64,000 bases of DNA from Tenacibaculum sp. 1_MG-2023 (lineage in GTDB: Bacteria > Bacteroidota > Bacteroidia > Flavobacteriales > Flavobacteriaceae), in assembly GCF_030547425.1 (NCBI RefSeq), contig NZ_JAUORH010000001.1, forward strand, positions 62,001-126,000, given 5' to 3'. The first letter of the stretch is position 1, and each line of letters opens with the position of its first letter. Below are positions 23,266 to 31,882 of the stretch, piece after piece. The position numbers and the translations under genes are program-made. The notes under the pieces were generated by a model. The model was not told where the DNA came from. It was given only the letters and a program-made list of their open reading frames with translations, and searched no databases.

Positions 23266-24168
23266 ATGACATTAGCCAACTACATTAACGATTTATTATA
23301 TAGATACGATTGCGTAATTGTTCCTAATTTTGGAGGGTTTGTAACCAATAAAATTGGTGCTAGAGTAAATACTACTACACACACTTTTTACCCACCCAAA
23401 AAACAACTTACATTTAATGCGTATTTACAGCATAATGATGGTTTATTGGCTAATTATATAGCTTCAAGTAAAAATATCTCTTTTGAAGAAGCTGTTGCTT
23501 TCATTGCTGAAGAAGTTACGAAATGGAATGAGAAATTGGAAACGACAAGTGTTACTGTTGCTTCTGTAGGAAGTTTATCTTTAAACGAAGCTAAACAAGT
23601 TGTTTTCGAACCTAACCCAACTAGTAATTTTTTAACGGAATCTTATGGATTAGCTGAGGTTTCAACACCATCTGTAGAGAGAGTAAAAGAAGTAACAATT
23701 AAGTCGTTAGCCACTACAGCCACTGAAGAAAATAAAAAAACAATTCCGTTATATGTAAGAAGAGCTGCAGCAGCGGCTGTTTTTGTGGGAATTGCTTATG
23801 TGGGTTGGAATGGCGTTCAAAATCAGGAACAGCAGAAGGTACTAGCAAACCAAGAAAAAGCTGTTGAGAAGAAAATTCAATCAGCAACTTTTGTAATCGA
23901 TAATCCGTTACCAACCATTAACTTAAACGTTAGTAAAGAAGCTAGAAATTTTCATATCATAGCAGGAGCTTTTCAAGAAGAGCACAATGCTGAAAATAAG
24001 TTAGCTGAACTACAAGATAAAGGTTATGATGCTTCTATAGTTGGAAAGAATGGATTAGGCTTAACTCAAGTAGCTTTTGCGAGTTATGCAACAAGGGATG
24101 AAGCTAGAAAAGCCTTAGGAATTATTAAAGAATCAGTAAGTGAAGACGCTTGGTTATTGACCAAATAA
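23266..24168 (+). CDS. HU-CCDC81/SPOR domain protein (300 aa)
   Basis: The N-terminus (YINDLLYRYDCVIVPNFGGFV, residues 5-25) and the following ~110 residues match the paired CCDC81-like HU domains found in Bacteroidetes, with NDGLLANYIA inside. One membrane segment lies at about 165-180 (RRAAAAAVFVGIAYVGW). The C-terminal ~75 residues (FHIIAGAFQEEHNAENKLAELQ) form a SPOR domain, which binds denuded septal peptidoglycan. A role at the division site, with the HU part in the cytoplasm, is likely. The start sits 5 bp behind a -7 box. Confidence 0.8.
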   Translation: MTLANYINDLLYRYDCVIVPNFGGFVTNKIGARVNTTTHTFYPPKKQLTFNAYLQHNDGLLANYIASSKNISFEEAVAFIAEEVTKWNEKLETTSVTVASVGSLSLNEAKQVVFEPNPTSNFLTESYGLAEVSTPSVERVKEVTIKSLATTATEENKKTIPLYVRRAAAAAVFVGIAYVGWNGVQNQEQQKVLANQEKAVEKKIQSATFVIDNPLPTINLNVSKEARNFHIIAGAFQEEHNAENKLAELQDKGYDASIVGKNGLGLTQVAFASYATRDEARKALGIIKESVSEDAWLLTK

Positions 24169-24203
24169 ACTGCATTTATTCTAGGTAGATTTTTTTGTTG
24201 CTG

Positions 24204-24211
24204 TATCTTTG
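24204..24211 (+). promoter_or_regulatory. -7 box of the thioesterase gene
   Basis: TATCTTTG fits TAnnTTTG and lies 16 bp before the ATG at 24228. Confidence 0.65.
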
Positions 24212-24227
24212 CAGCAAAATTTAATTG

Positions 24228-24740
24228 ATGAGAGCAAAATCACCAAAAGAATCGTTAACTGTACTTACCGATTTAGTTTTACCAGGAGAAACAAATTATT
24301 TAGATAACCTTTTTGGAGGAGAATTATTAGCTCGTATGGATAGAGCTTGTAGTATCGCTGCACGACGTCATTCGAGAAGAATTGTAGTAACCGCCTCTGT
24401 AAACCATGTAGCATTTACGAAATCGGTGCCTGTAGGAAGCGTGGTAACTTTAGAAGCAAAGGTTTCACGTGCTTTTAAATCATCAATGGAAATTTATGTA
24501 GATGTTTGGATTGAAGACCGTCAATCAGGTGAAAAAACAAAAGTAAATGAAGGAATTTACACATTTGTTGCCGTTGATGAAACTGGTAAACCAGTGCCAA
24601 TTCCTCAAATTGAACCAGAAACCGAATTAGAGAAAAAACGTTATGAAGCAGCGTTGCGAAGAAAGCAATTAAGCTTGGTTTTAGCAGGTAAAATGGATCC
24701 TAAGGAAGCTATAGAGTTGAAGTCTATTTTTATAGATTAA
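24228..24740 (+). CDS. Acyl-CoA thioesterase, hot-dog fold (170 aa)
   Basis: Hydrolyses acyl-CoA to free acid and CoA in the cytoplasm. The hot-dog core shows PGETNYLDNLFGGELLARMD, where N and G start the hot-dog helix, and SVNHVAFTKSVPVGSVV, both typical of the YciA / cytosolic acyl-CoA hydrolase group. The start is taken at the ATG at 24228, three bases after an in-frame TTG. The chain length preference cannot be read from the sequence. It has its own promoter and converges with the AI-2E permease gene, 6 bp apart. Confidence 0.85.
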   Translation: MRAKSPKESLTVLTDLVLPGETNYLDNLFGGELLARMDRACSIAARRHSRRIVVTASVNHVAFTKSVPVGSVVTLEAKVSRAFKSSMEIYVDVWIEDRQSGEKTKVNEGIYTFVAVDETGKPVPIPQIEPETELEKKRYEAALRRKQLSLVLAGKMDPKEAIELKSIFID

Positions 24741-24746
24741 AACAGG

Positions 24747-25781
24747 TTATATTTCATCTACATTGCCGCTTTCAGATAAGAAAATGGCAATGTCTTTTGT
24801 TTTCTCAAACTGAGAAAAGATAATAATCATAATTACTGTAATAGGTACAGAAAGTATCATTCCTGTAATTCCCCAAATTTCTCCCCAAAGAGCTAAAGAA
24901 AGTATGGTGACTAACGGACTTAAGTTCAGTGACTTTCCGAAAACTCTAGGTTCTACAATATTACCAACCACTACTTGAATACTACCTACTGCAAACAATA
25001 CAATTAAAAAAGGAGGAAATTCTCCAAATTGAATTAAACAAAATATGGCAGGAAATGCAGTTGCTACAAGTGAACCGATAGTAGGGATGTAATTCAGTAA
25101 AAAGATAAGAAATGCCCAAAATGGAGCACCGTCTACTCCTACTAATAACAAAACAAAATAACTAAGTATACCTGTTAATAAACTTACGTAGGTTTTTAGT
25201 CGTAAATAGTTTGAAATAGAGTCTTCAATCTTTTTTAAGATAGACTGAAAGCTTTTAGAGTTGTTTTGAGAACTCATAAATACCTTTTGTAATTTCTTTT
25301 TAAAATTACTTTCCTCTAAGAAGATAAATAAGGCATAAATAATAATCATAAAGGTGTTACCTAGCAAACTGCTAATTCCGTTTGCTATATCGCCTAAAAC
25401 AGAGCCATAATCAAAGTCTCCAACAACAGATTGTAACGACTTGATAATATCTATGTGAAAATAGGCGTCTAAACGTTTTATAATAGCATCAACATTAGGT
25501 TCATATTTTGAGTAAGAAGTGGTTAAGTTAGAAATACTATTGGTAATTATTTCTGAAACAAAACCAAACCCTAAAATAATGAATGTAAAAACAAATACAT
25601 TACTTAACCAAAACGGGATAAACCGTTTGGCAAAGGGGATTTTGTATATGGTTTTGCGGATTTCACGAGTTAAAAACCAAAAAATTAGTGCAAAAACAAA
25701 AGGAATTAAAATCCCTTTTCCAATAACCAACGTTGCAATGATAGCTACGGTTACAATAATAAAGTTTGATGCGTTTTTCAC
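24747..25781 (-). CDS. AI-2E family transporter (344 aa)
   Basis: Inner-membrane permease of the AI-2E/PerM superfamily: two membrane segments at the N-terminus, a soluble amphipathic stretch (about 85-130), then a cluster of C-terminal helices with FLLNYIPTIGSLVAT and VVGNIVEPRVFGKSLNLSP, the family signature. It begins with GTG; no nearby ATG is in frame. Members export diverse small molecules or ions, and the AI-2 label should not be taken literally. It is the last gene of the run starting at 29840, 58 bp behind the EnvC-like gene. Confidence 0.85.
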   Translation of the reverse strand: MKNASNFIIVTVAIIATLVIGKGILIPFVFALIFWFLTREIRKTIYKIPFAKRFIPFWLSNVFVFTFIILGFGFVSEIITNSISNLTTSYSKYEPNVDAIIKRLDAYFHIDIIKSLQSVVGDFDYGSVLGDIANGISSLLGNTFMIIIYALFIFLEESNFKKKLQKVFMSSQNNSKSFQSILKKIEDSISNYLRLKTYVSLLTGILSYFVLLLVGVDGAPFWAFLIFLLNYIPTIGSLVATAFPAIFCLIQFGEFPPFLIVLFAVGSIQVVVGNIVEPRVFGKSLNLSPLVTILSLALWGEIWGITGMILSVPITVIMIIIFSQFEKTKDIAIFLSESGNVDEI

Positions 25782-25839
25782 ACGTTTAAATTTTGATTAC
25801 AATTTAAAAATAAAATTTATTAATGTTCTTGTTTTGGGG

Positions 25840-27057
25840 TTATGAACGAATCCATTTAGCAGGATTCAGTCGGTTTTTGTTTTTATATAGCATAAAACTA
25901 AGTTGTGTTTTACCAGTTACTTTGTTAGTAAATACTTTACCTAACTTATCACCAGTTTTAACAACATCACCTTTTTTAACGTATACTTCTTTTAATTTGT
26001 TATATGCAGAAATGTAATTACCGTGCTGTACTAAAACTGATTTTCTACCATCAGAATGTAATTGAATAACCAATACTTTTCCGTTAAAAATACTTTTTAC
26101 ATCGGTGTTTGCTTTAGTCGCAATGTATAATCCGTGACTATTGATACTGATTCCGGGAAATGTAGGGTGTGGTTGCACTCCATATTTTCGTGTAATTACG
26201 CCTTTTACTGGCCAAGGTAAATTACCTCTATTTTGTTCAAAGTTGGCGAGCAAAGCTTTTTCTTCAGCATTTAAAATAAAACCGGAACTTTTAGTTTTAC
26301 CTTTCGCTGTTTTTTTACCCTTATTTGCTTTAGCAATAGCATCTCTAATTAACTTATCAATTTTGGCAGCAATTCTTTTTTCTTCTCGTTGCTTTTTCTG
26401 TAAATCACTTTTATATTTTTTTTCTTCTTTTTTAATTTTAGAAATGAGTTTCTCTTGGTGTTTTTTATCACCTTCGATTTCTTTTTTCTGACTTTTCTCG
26501 TCAGAAAGTAAAGCTTCTTTTGATTTTTTTTGCGCAGTTAACGAGTCGTTTAATTGTTCTACTTCTTTTGCTTTAACTATAATTTCTTCTCCTTGTTTTT
26601 TCCTAAAGTCTTTATATTGCTGCATATATTTTAGCCGCTTGTAAGCTTGGTAAAAGCTTTCTGAAGACAACAAAAACATAGTTTTGCTTTGTTGCGATTT
26701 GCTTTTGTATGACTTTACTACCATGTCTCGGTAGTCATTTTTCAAGTTCTCTAACTCGTCATTATATTTTTTTAATTGTCGCTCGTTTGAATTGATTTCT
26801 TTTGAAAGTAATTTAGCTTCTAACTCAATAGTTTTAATTAAACGTTCTCTAACACTTATTTTTTGGTTTAAGTCTTTTAAATCATCTAAAGCACTGCTCT
26901 TTTTTTTCTTTGTTTTAAATAATAGGTTGTTAACTTGCTCTATTTCATTTTTAAGTTTTTTTCGCCTATTTTCAAGCTCTTTCCTACTTTGAGCAAAAGA
27001 AGAAATTCCTACAAAAAACAGGCATAAAAAAGAGATGTAAAAAACAGGGTACTTCAT
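25840..27057 (-). CDS. EnvC-like murein hydrolase activator, LytM/M23 domain (405 aa)
   Basis: A signal peptide (MKYPVFYISFLCLFFVGISSFAQ) is followed by about 220 residues of coiled coil rich in Lys, Glu and Leu, then a C-terminal M23 (LytM) domain from about 285 (LPWPVKGVITRKYG). The zinc-binding set is degraded: HPTFPGISINSHG lacks the H-x3-D of active enzymes, and the later HxH is replaced by VLVQHGNYIS with a single His. It is therefore more likely an amidase activator than a peptidase, as in EnvC. Its start lies 2 bp after the DUF4292 lipoprotein stop. Confidence 0.8.
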   Translation of the reverse strand: MKYPVFYISFLCLFFVGISSFAQSRKELENRRKKLKNEIEQVNNLLFKTKKKKSSALDDLKDLNQKISVRERLIKTIELEAKLLSKEINSNERQLKKYNDELENLKNDYRDMVVKSYKSKSQQSKTMFLLSSESFYQAYKRLKYMQQYKDFRKKQGEEIIVKAKEVEQLNDSLTAQKKSKEALLSDEKSQKKEIEGDKKHQEKLISKIKKEEKKYKSDLQKKQREEKRIAAKIDKLIRDAIAKANKGKKTAKGKTKSSGFILNAEEKALLANFEQNRGNLPWPVKGVITRKYGVQPHPTFPGISINSHGLYIATKANTDVKSIFNGKVLVIQLHSDGRKSVLVQHGNYISAYNKLKEVYVKKGDVVKTGDKLGKVFTNKVTGKTQLSFMLYKNKNRLNPAKWIRS

Positions 27058-27059
27058 AA

Positions 27060-27827
27060 TTATAGTTTAATTTCTTTGTATCCGCTAGGGATATTAAAGT
27101 TTACATTAAGCTTAGTGTCATATTCTACTGAGCGAGTAGTTATATCAATAATAGTAAATTTATTTTTTTCTTTAGCTTTTATGTTAATCTTCTCAGGGAA
27201 GAAAGTAGTGTTCTTTTTATGATATTTTGGGTAACTAATAGCTAAACGTTGATCTTTTAACGAGTTTACTATTAATTGCTTGTTTAGTTTAAAATGTTGA
27301 GGGTTTACATAAAAAAACAAGTCGAATAAAGTAGGTTGTTTTTTTGGCGATAATTGATACGATTTTTCTTGAACTTGAACTTCTTGTCGTTCAGACTTTA
27401 CATCCATTAAAGCTTCACCTAATAACATGCTTTGTAATTGTTGGAAATTAATATCAGTTCCTAATAATTTTTTTAGCATTAGAAAGTCACCATCGAAATA
27501 ATTCTTTTCATACGGAGAATAAAATTGCACTTTTGTTGGGGTAATTTTAGCTTTAAAAATAGAGATGATTTTGGTTCCCTTTAACCAAATAACTTCATCT
27601 TTTTTAATTTTCATTCGTACCGAAAACCCTAAGCTTTCTTTGTTGTTCTTGTAATTAACTTTTAAACGAGCATCTACCGTTTTTTTGTCAAAACTTGTGG
27701 CAATATGTTTTTTAGCTACTTTTCGTGCCGACAACTCTTTAATGACGGCACTACCAGTGACGTTTTTGGTAGATTTACAAGAGGTTAAACCTAAAAATAA
27801 TATAAGTAATAAAGTGGTATATTTCAT
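27060..27827 (-). CDS. DUF4292 lipoprotein (255 aa)
   Basis: Lipobox LTSC ends the signal peptide (C17), so the mature protein is a lipoprotein. The rest is beta-rich with long amphipathic strands (VDARLKVNYKNNKES, FSVRMKIKKDEVIWLKG), recalling the LolA/LolB-like fold proposed for DUF4292. It sits in a tight run with a TPR protein (20 bp upstream) and the EnvC-like factor (2 bp downstream), a common arrangement in Flavobacteria, which hints at an envelope role. Exact function unknown. Confidence 0.75.
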   Translation of the reverse strand: MKYTTLLLILFLGLTSCKSTKNVTGSAVIKELSARKVAKKHIATSFDKKTVDARLKVNYKNNKESLGFSVRMKIKKDEVIWLKGTKIISIFKAKITPTKVQFYSPYEKNYFDGDFLMLKKLLGTDINFQQLQSMLLGEALMDVKSERQEVQVQEKSYQLSPKKQPTLFDLFFYVNPQHFKLNKQLIVNSLKDQRLAISYPKYHKKNTTFFPEKINIKAKEKNKFTIIDITTRSVEYDTKLNVNFNIPSGYKEIKL

Positions 27828-27847
27828 AAAACTTGTACTAAGGAAAC

Positions 27848-28846
27848 TTATTTTAAAATCTTTTCAGCTTTGTTTTTGTAAGAATTGGCTTTTTTAACAT
27901 TGTTCAACCCTTGATAAGCTTTTGATATTTCTAAGTAAAATTTGGCTTCTATTTCATTATTATCAATAACAAAATCAATGCCGTTTTGTAAGGTTTCTAA
28001 CGCTTTTTTATAATCTCTATTGTTATTAAGTGCCTTTCCATTCATTAAATATACAAAAGGTTGCGCAGGAAAAAGAGCTAAACCCTCTTCACTGTATTTT
28101 AATAAATCAAGATTATTATCATCAGCTAATTTATCCAATAAAGCTTTTAAACTTCCATAGGATTTTTCTTTTTCAAAAAGCGATTTAGCATCGAGGCTTT
28201 CTGTAACTTTTTTAGGCTGTACTTTGGTTATTTTTTGAAGATTTATTTTTCTTTCGATAGAGCGAAGTCTGGCATTTAATAATTTAGCTTTTTTTAATTC
28301 AGCCAACACTTTTTCAGCAGAGATTACATCTTTGTTTTGAAGATGTAAAAAAACAAGTAACTGTTTTTTCTTTGGGTATATTGCAGCTATCTTTTGTTGT
28401 GTAAGAATAGCATCATTAAAATCAGCTAATTTTCTTAAAATAAATACCTTGTGCTCAAGTAACCAAACATTATTAGGCTCTACTTTTAAGGCTAAATCAA
28501 TATAGGTTAAAGCTTCAGGGTTTCTGCCTAATTTTTCATAGTTTTTAGAAAGTTCAAACAAAACAGCTTTATTGTTTGGAAATATTGTGTTACACTTTTC
28601 TAGGTTTTGTATAGCTTTTTGGTAATTAAAAATAGCTTTGTCTGAAAGTGCTTTAAAAAAATATTGTTGAAATTCAGTATTGTTTTTTTCAGCAATGTTA
28701 ACCGCAGCAGGAATACTATCTTGAGCGTTTAGAAAGAAAGAAAAGAGAAGAAATATAAAGGACAATACCGTTTCAGAAAAAAAACTTTTTCCTTTTCTTT
28801 CTTTCTTCTCTTCTCTTGAAATTTTATGTAAGTTCTGTATAATCAC
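27848..28846 (-). CDS. TPR-repeat protein (332 aa)
   Basis: After a basic N-terminus and a hydrophobic segment (about 26-42, ending NAQ), the sequence holds several tetratricopeptide repeats. Examples are ALTYIDLALKVEPNNVWLLE at about 115-134 and KALETLQNGIDFVIDNNEIE near 285. TPRs form protein-binding superhelices, probably here in the periplasm. The start at 28846 lies inside the end of the nucleotidyltransferase gene (23-bp overlap), so translation is probably coupled. No alternative ATG before the hydrophobic segment was seen. Confidence 0.75.
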   Translation of the reverse strand: MIIQNLHKISREEKKERKGKSFFSETVLSFIFLLFSFFLNAQDSIPAAVNIAEKNNTEFQQYFFKALSDKAIFNYQKAIQNLEKCNTIFPNNKAVLFELSKNYEKLGRNPEALTYIDLALKVEPNNVWLLEHKVFILRKLADFNDAILTQQKIAAIYPKKKQLLVFLHLQNKDVISAEKVLAELKKAKLLNARLRSIERKINLQKITKVQPKKVTESLDAKSLFEKEKSYGSLKALLDKLADDNNLDLLKYSEEGLALFPAQPFVYLMNGKALNNNRDYKKALETLQNGIDFVIDNNEIEAKFYLEISKAYQGLNNVKKANSYKNKAEKILK

Positions 28847-29840
28847 CTATACTTACTGATGTATAATTAGCATTGTATTTTACATGATTACCAATCATAG
28901 CGTTATCTAAATTGGCATTTGAAATACGAACATTTGTTTGAATTAAAGAGTTTGTTATTGTTGAGTTTTCAACGATACTATTTTCACCAATTGAAACAAA
29001 AGGACCTATTTTAGTGTTTTTCAACACTACATTTTTTCCAACATAACAGGGCTGAATAATTTCAGCGTTCTCTAATACAACGCTTTCAGCTACTAAATTG
29101 TTGCCATCAGCTTGCTCAAAACCTAAAACTTGCTTGTTGGTATCTACTGTTGGATCTTTTTTGCCACAATCCATCCAAGTATTTACTTTTCCAGGAATAA
29201 ATTTAGCCCCTTTTACTTTTAAAGCTTCCAAAACTTCAGTTAATTGATACTCACCAGAAGGTCTAATATCATTATCTATTAAATATTTTATTTCTTCCAA
29301 TAATTTATCAGCATCTTTAAAATAGTAAATACCGATAATGGCTAAATCAGAGACAAATTCTTTTGGTTTTTCAACAAAATCAGTAATAAAGCCGTCTTTT
29401 AATTTTACTACACCAAAAGCACTTGGGTCTTCCACTTGCTTCACCCAAATAGCTCCATCAGCATTAGCATCTAAAGTAAAATCAGCTTTGAATAAAGTAT
29501 CTGCAAAAGCCACTACACAAGAACCTCCTAATGATTCTTTAGCACAATAAATAGCGTGTGCAGTTCCTAATGCTTCTTCTTGCACGTATACAGAACCTTT
29601 TGCACCTAAATTTTCGGCTATTTTTATTAATCTATCTTTTGTATCTGCAGGAAACCCTTTAGCGGCAGGTCCAATTATAAAAGCAATTTCCTCTATAGGT
29701 TGATCTACAACAGAAGTAATATCTTCTACTAATCGTTGTACAATTGATTTACCAGCAATAACGGTTAATGGCTTAGGAGTAGTTAATGTATGAGGTCTTA
29801 AACGAGACCCAATTCCTGCCATTGGTACTATAATCTTCAT
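28824..29840 (-). CDS. Sugar-phosphate nucleotidyltransferase (338 aa)
   Basis: Cytoplasmic transfer of a nucleotide to a sugar phosphate. The N-terminus MKIIVPMAGIGSRLRPHTLT with TTPKPL (residues 20-25) is the NTP-transferase signature. AFADTLF contains the metal-binding Asp, and VEKPKEF the conserved EKP. The C-terminal ~100 residues are a left-handed beta-helix (FVSIGENSIVENSTITNS). Length and layout resemble glucose-1-phosphate thymidylyltransferase or UTP-type enzymes; the sugar is uncertain. First gene of the apparent five-gene run down to 24747. Confidence 0.8.
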   Translation of the reverse strand: MKIIVPMAGIGSRLRPHTLTTPKPLTVIAGKSIVQRLVEDITSVVDQPIEEIAFIIGPAAKGFPADTKDRLIKIAENLGAKGSVYVQEEALGTAHAIYCAKESLGGSCVVAFADTLFKADFTLDANADGAIWVKQVEDPSAFGVVKLKDGFITDFVEKPKEFVSDLAIIGIYYFKDADKLLEEIKYLIDNDIRPSGEYQLTEVLEALKVKGAKFIPGKVNTWMDCGKKDPTVDTNKQVLGFEQADGNNLVAESVVLENAEIIQPCYVGKNVVLKNTKIGPFVSIGENSIVENSTITNSLIQTNVRISNANLDNAMIGNHVKYNANYTSVSIGDYTELT

Positions 29841-29897
29841 ATTCTTTCTTTTCGTTTTTAACGGTGCAATATACCATTAATAACGCAGTGAAAAAAG

Positions 29898-31559
29898 TTA
29901 CAGCCCTTTTGGGATAGCTTCTATTAAAGTTTGAGTATATTTTGTCTTTGGATGTTGATAAATTTCGTCAGCATCAGCTATCTCCTCTACTCTACCTTTG
30001 TTCATCACAACCAACTTATCTGCCATGTATTTTACCACAGATAAATCATGAGAAATAAAAATATAAGTAAAGTTAAATTCTGCTTTTAATTGGTTTAATA
30101 AGTTCAATACTTGGGCTTGTACCGAAACATCAAGGGCCGAAACCGATTCGTCACAAATAATTAGTTTTGGTTGTAAAGCTATAGCACGAGCAATTCCTAT
30201 ACGTTGACGTTGTCCGCCGGAAAATTCATGTGGATAACGATTAAAATGAGTTGCTTCCAAGCCTACTTTTTTTAACAAGTTGCACACATATTCTTTTCGC
30301 TCTTTATTAGAACCTAAAATTTTATGAACTTTCATTGGTTCTAAAATAGTATTACCAATAGTAATTCTTGGGTTTAATGAAGAAAACGGATCTTGAAAGA
30401 TGATTTGAATTTCTTTTCGAAGTTTTTTAAATTCAGATTTAGAAAGTTTAGTAATGTCTACTCCCTTGTATAAAATACTTCCCAAAGTAGCTTTTTCTAG
30501 TTGTAAAATAGTTCTACTCAAGGTCGTTTTTCCGCAACCACTCTCTCCTACTAGTCCTAAAGTTTCACCTTCATAAATTTTAAAAGACACATCATTCACC
30601 GCTTTTATCACAGTTGGTTTTGAAAACCATGAAGCATTACTGATAAAATCTTTATGTAAATTAACGATTTCTAACAGTGGAGGTTGGGTATATATTTTTT
30701 GATGAAAAGCAGTACGCTCTTCATCTGTATAAATTGTAGAATCAATAGTTTCATTGATAAAATCGTAAACAGTAGGTAAAGTTTTGAGTCGTTTCTTTGT
30801 ATTAGGTTTTGAGTTGATTAAAGCTTTTGTATAATTTTCTTGTGGATGTAAAAAAACATGATTAGCACTTCCCTTCTCTACTATTTTTCCTTTATGCATT
30901 ACCACAACAGAATCTGCAATTTCAGAAACTAATGCTAAATCGTGTGAAATAAAAATAATTCCCATTTCAAACTCTTGTTGTAATTCTTTTAATAAAGAAA
31001 TAATCTCTTTTTGTACCGTCACATCTAGCGCTGTTGTAGGCTCATCAGCAATAAGTAATTGAGGTTGACAAGCAATAGCCATAGCAATCATTACCCGCTG
31101 CTTTTGTCCGCCACTTATTTGATGCGGATACGAATTATAAATAGCTTCAGGTCTTGGAAGTTTTACTTTTGAAAATAATGAGATTACTTCCTCTTTAATT
31201 TCATGATTAGATAATTGTGTATGCTGTTGTAGCATTTCAGCAACCTGGACACCACAAGTTAATGTAGGATTTAGAGAACTCATAGGTTCTTGAAAAATCA
31301 TGGCAATTTTTTTACCACGTATTTTTTGAAAATCCTTCTCATTAAAATCTAATAAAGATTCATGGTTAAAAAGTAGTTCACCCTTTACAGTAGCAGTTTT
31401 AGGTAGTAATCCTAAAATAGCTAAGGAACTTATTGATTTTCCGCTACCACTTTCTCCTACAATTCCTAGTATTTTGTTTTTCTGAACATTAAAAGAAATT
31501 TGCTGAACAACAGGTGGAGAGTCTTTAAAGGATATTTCTAAGTTTTTAACTTCAAGCAT
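29898..31559 (-). CDS. Peptide-type ABC transporter ATPase with two fused NBDs (553 aa)
   Basis: Two complete ABC ATPase domains in one chain. NBD1 has GESGSGKSIS, signature ISGGQKQRV and Walker B LLIADEPTTALDV. NBD2 (from about 295) has GESGCGKTTL, FSGGQRQRIGIA and IICDESVSALDVSVQ. The oligopeptide-transporter C-terminal motif is present in both halves. This fused DppD-DppF/YejF layout powers uptake of peptides or nickel-like substrates. No permease or binding protein is adjacent, so partners are encoded elsewhere, which is common in Bacteroidetes. Confidence 0.9.
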   Translation of the reverse strand: MLEVKNLEISFKDSPPVVQQISFNVQKNKILGIVGESGSGKSISSLAILGLLPKTATVKGELLFNHESLLDFNEKDFQKIRGKKIAMIFQEPMSSLNPTLTCGVQVAEMLQQHTQLSNHEIKEEVISLFSKVKLPRPEAIYNSYPHQISGGQKQRVMIAMAIACQPQLLIADEPTTALDVTVQKEIISLLKELQQEFEMGIIFISHDLALVSEIADSVVVMHKGKIVEKGSANHVFLHPQENYTKALINSKPNTKKRLKTLPTVYDFINETIDSTIYTDEERTAFHQKIYTQPPLLEIVNLHKDFISNASWFSKPTVIKAVNDVSFKIYEGETLGLVGESGCGKTTLSRTILQLEKATLGSILYKGVDITKLSKSEFKKLRKEIQIIFQDPFSSLNPRITIGNTILEPMKVHKILGSNKERKEYVCNLLKKVGLEATHFNRYPHEFSGGQRQRIGIARAIALQPKLIICDESVSALDVSVQAQVLNLLNQLKAEFNFTYIFISHDLSVVKYMADKLVVMNKGRVEEIADADEIYQHPKTKYTQTLIEAIPKGL

Positions 31560-31779
31560 TAATTATAAATTTTAATAAAAATACAATTAATATTTTCCAT
31601 TTCTTTTCTCAAGAAGAAGGTTTTTGCCATAACTGTTTGATAGTAAGTAATAAAAAAATATTTTTTTTCTTTCCTAGAAAACCTAGTGTTTAGCTGGGAT
31701 AAAAGAGTATTTTGTTTTATAAAACAAACATAAACAGTTAATTAACTGTCTAAAAAGTATCTTTTTTTGTCTTTTTTTA

Positions 31780-31787
31780 TATATTTG
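31780..31787 (+). promoter_or_regulatory. -7 box of the M43 protease gene
   Basis: TATATTTG fits TAnnTTTG. It gives a leader of about 90 nt before the ATG at 31883. The last bases before the ATG (AACCCTTCAAAA) recur before the M4 protease gene. Confidence 0.6.
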
Positions 31788-31882
31788 TCAATGTTTTAAC
31801 AAATAATTAAGAATTTGTATTAAGGATAACAGCCTTGGAAAGACTCTTAAATTTTATTAACTCAATTAAAAACCCTTCAAAA

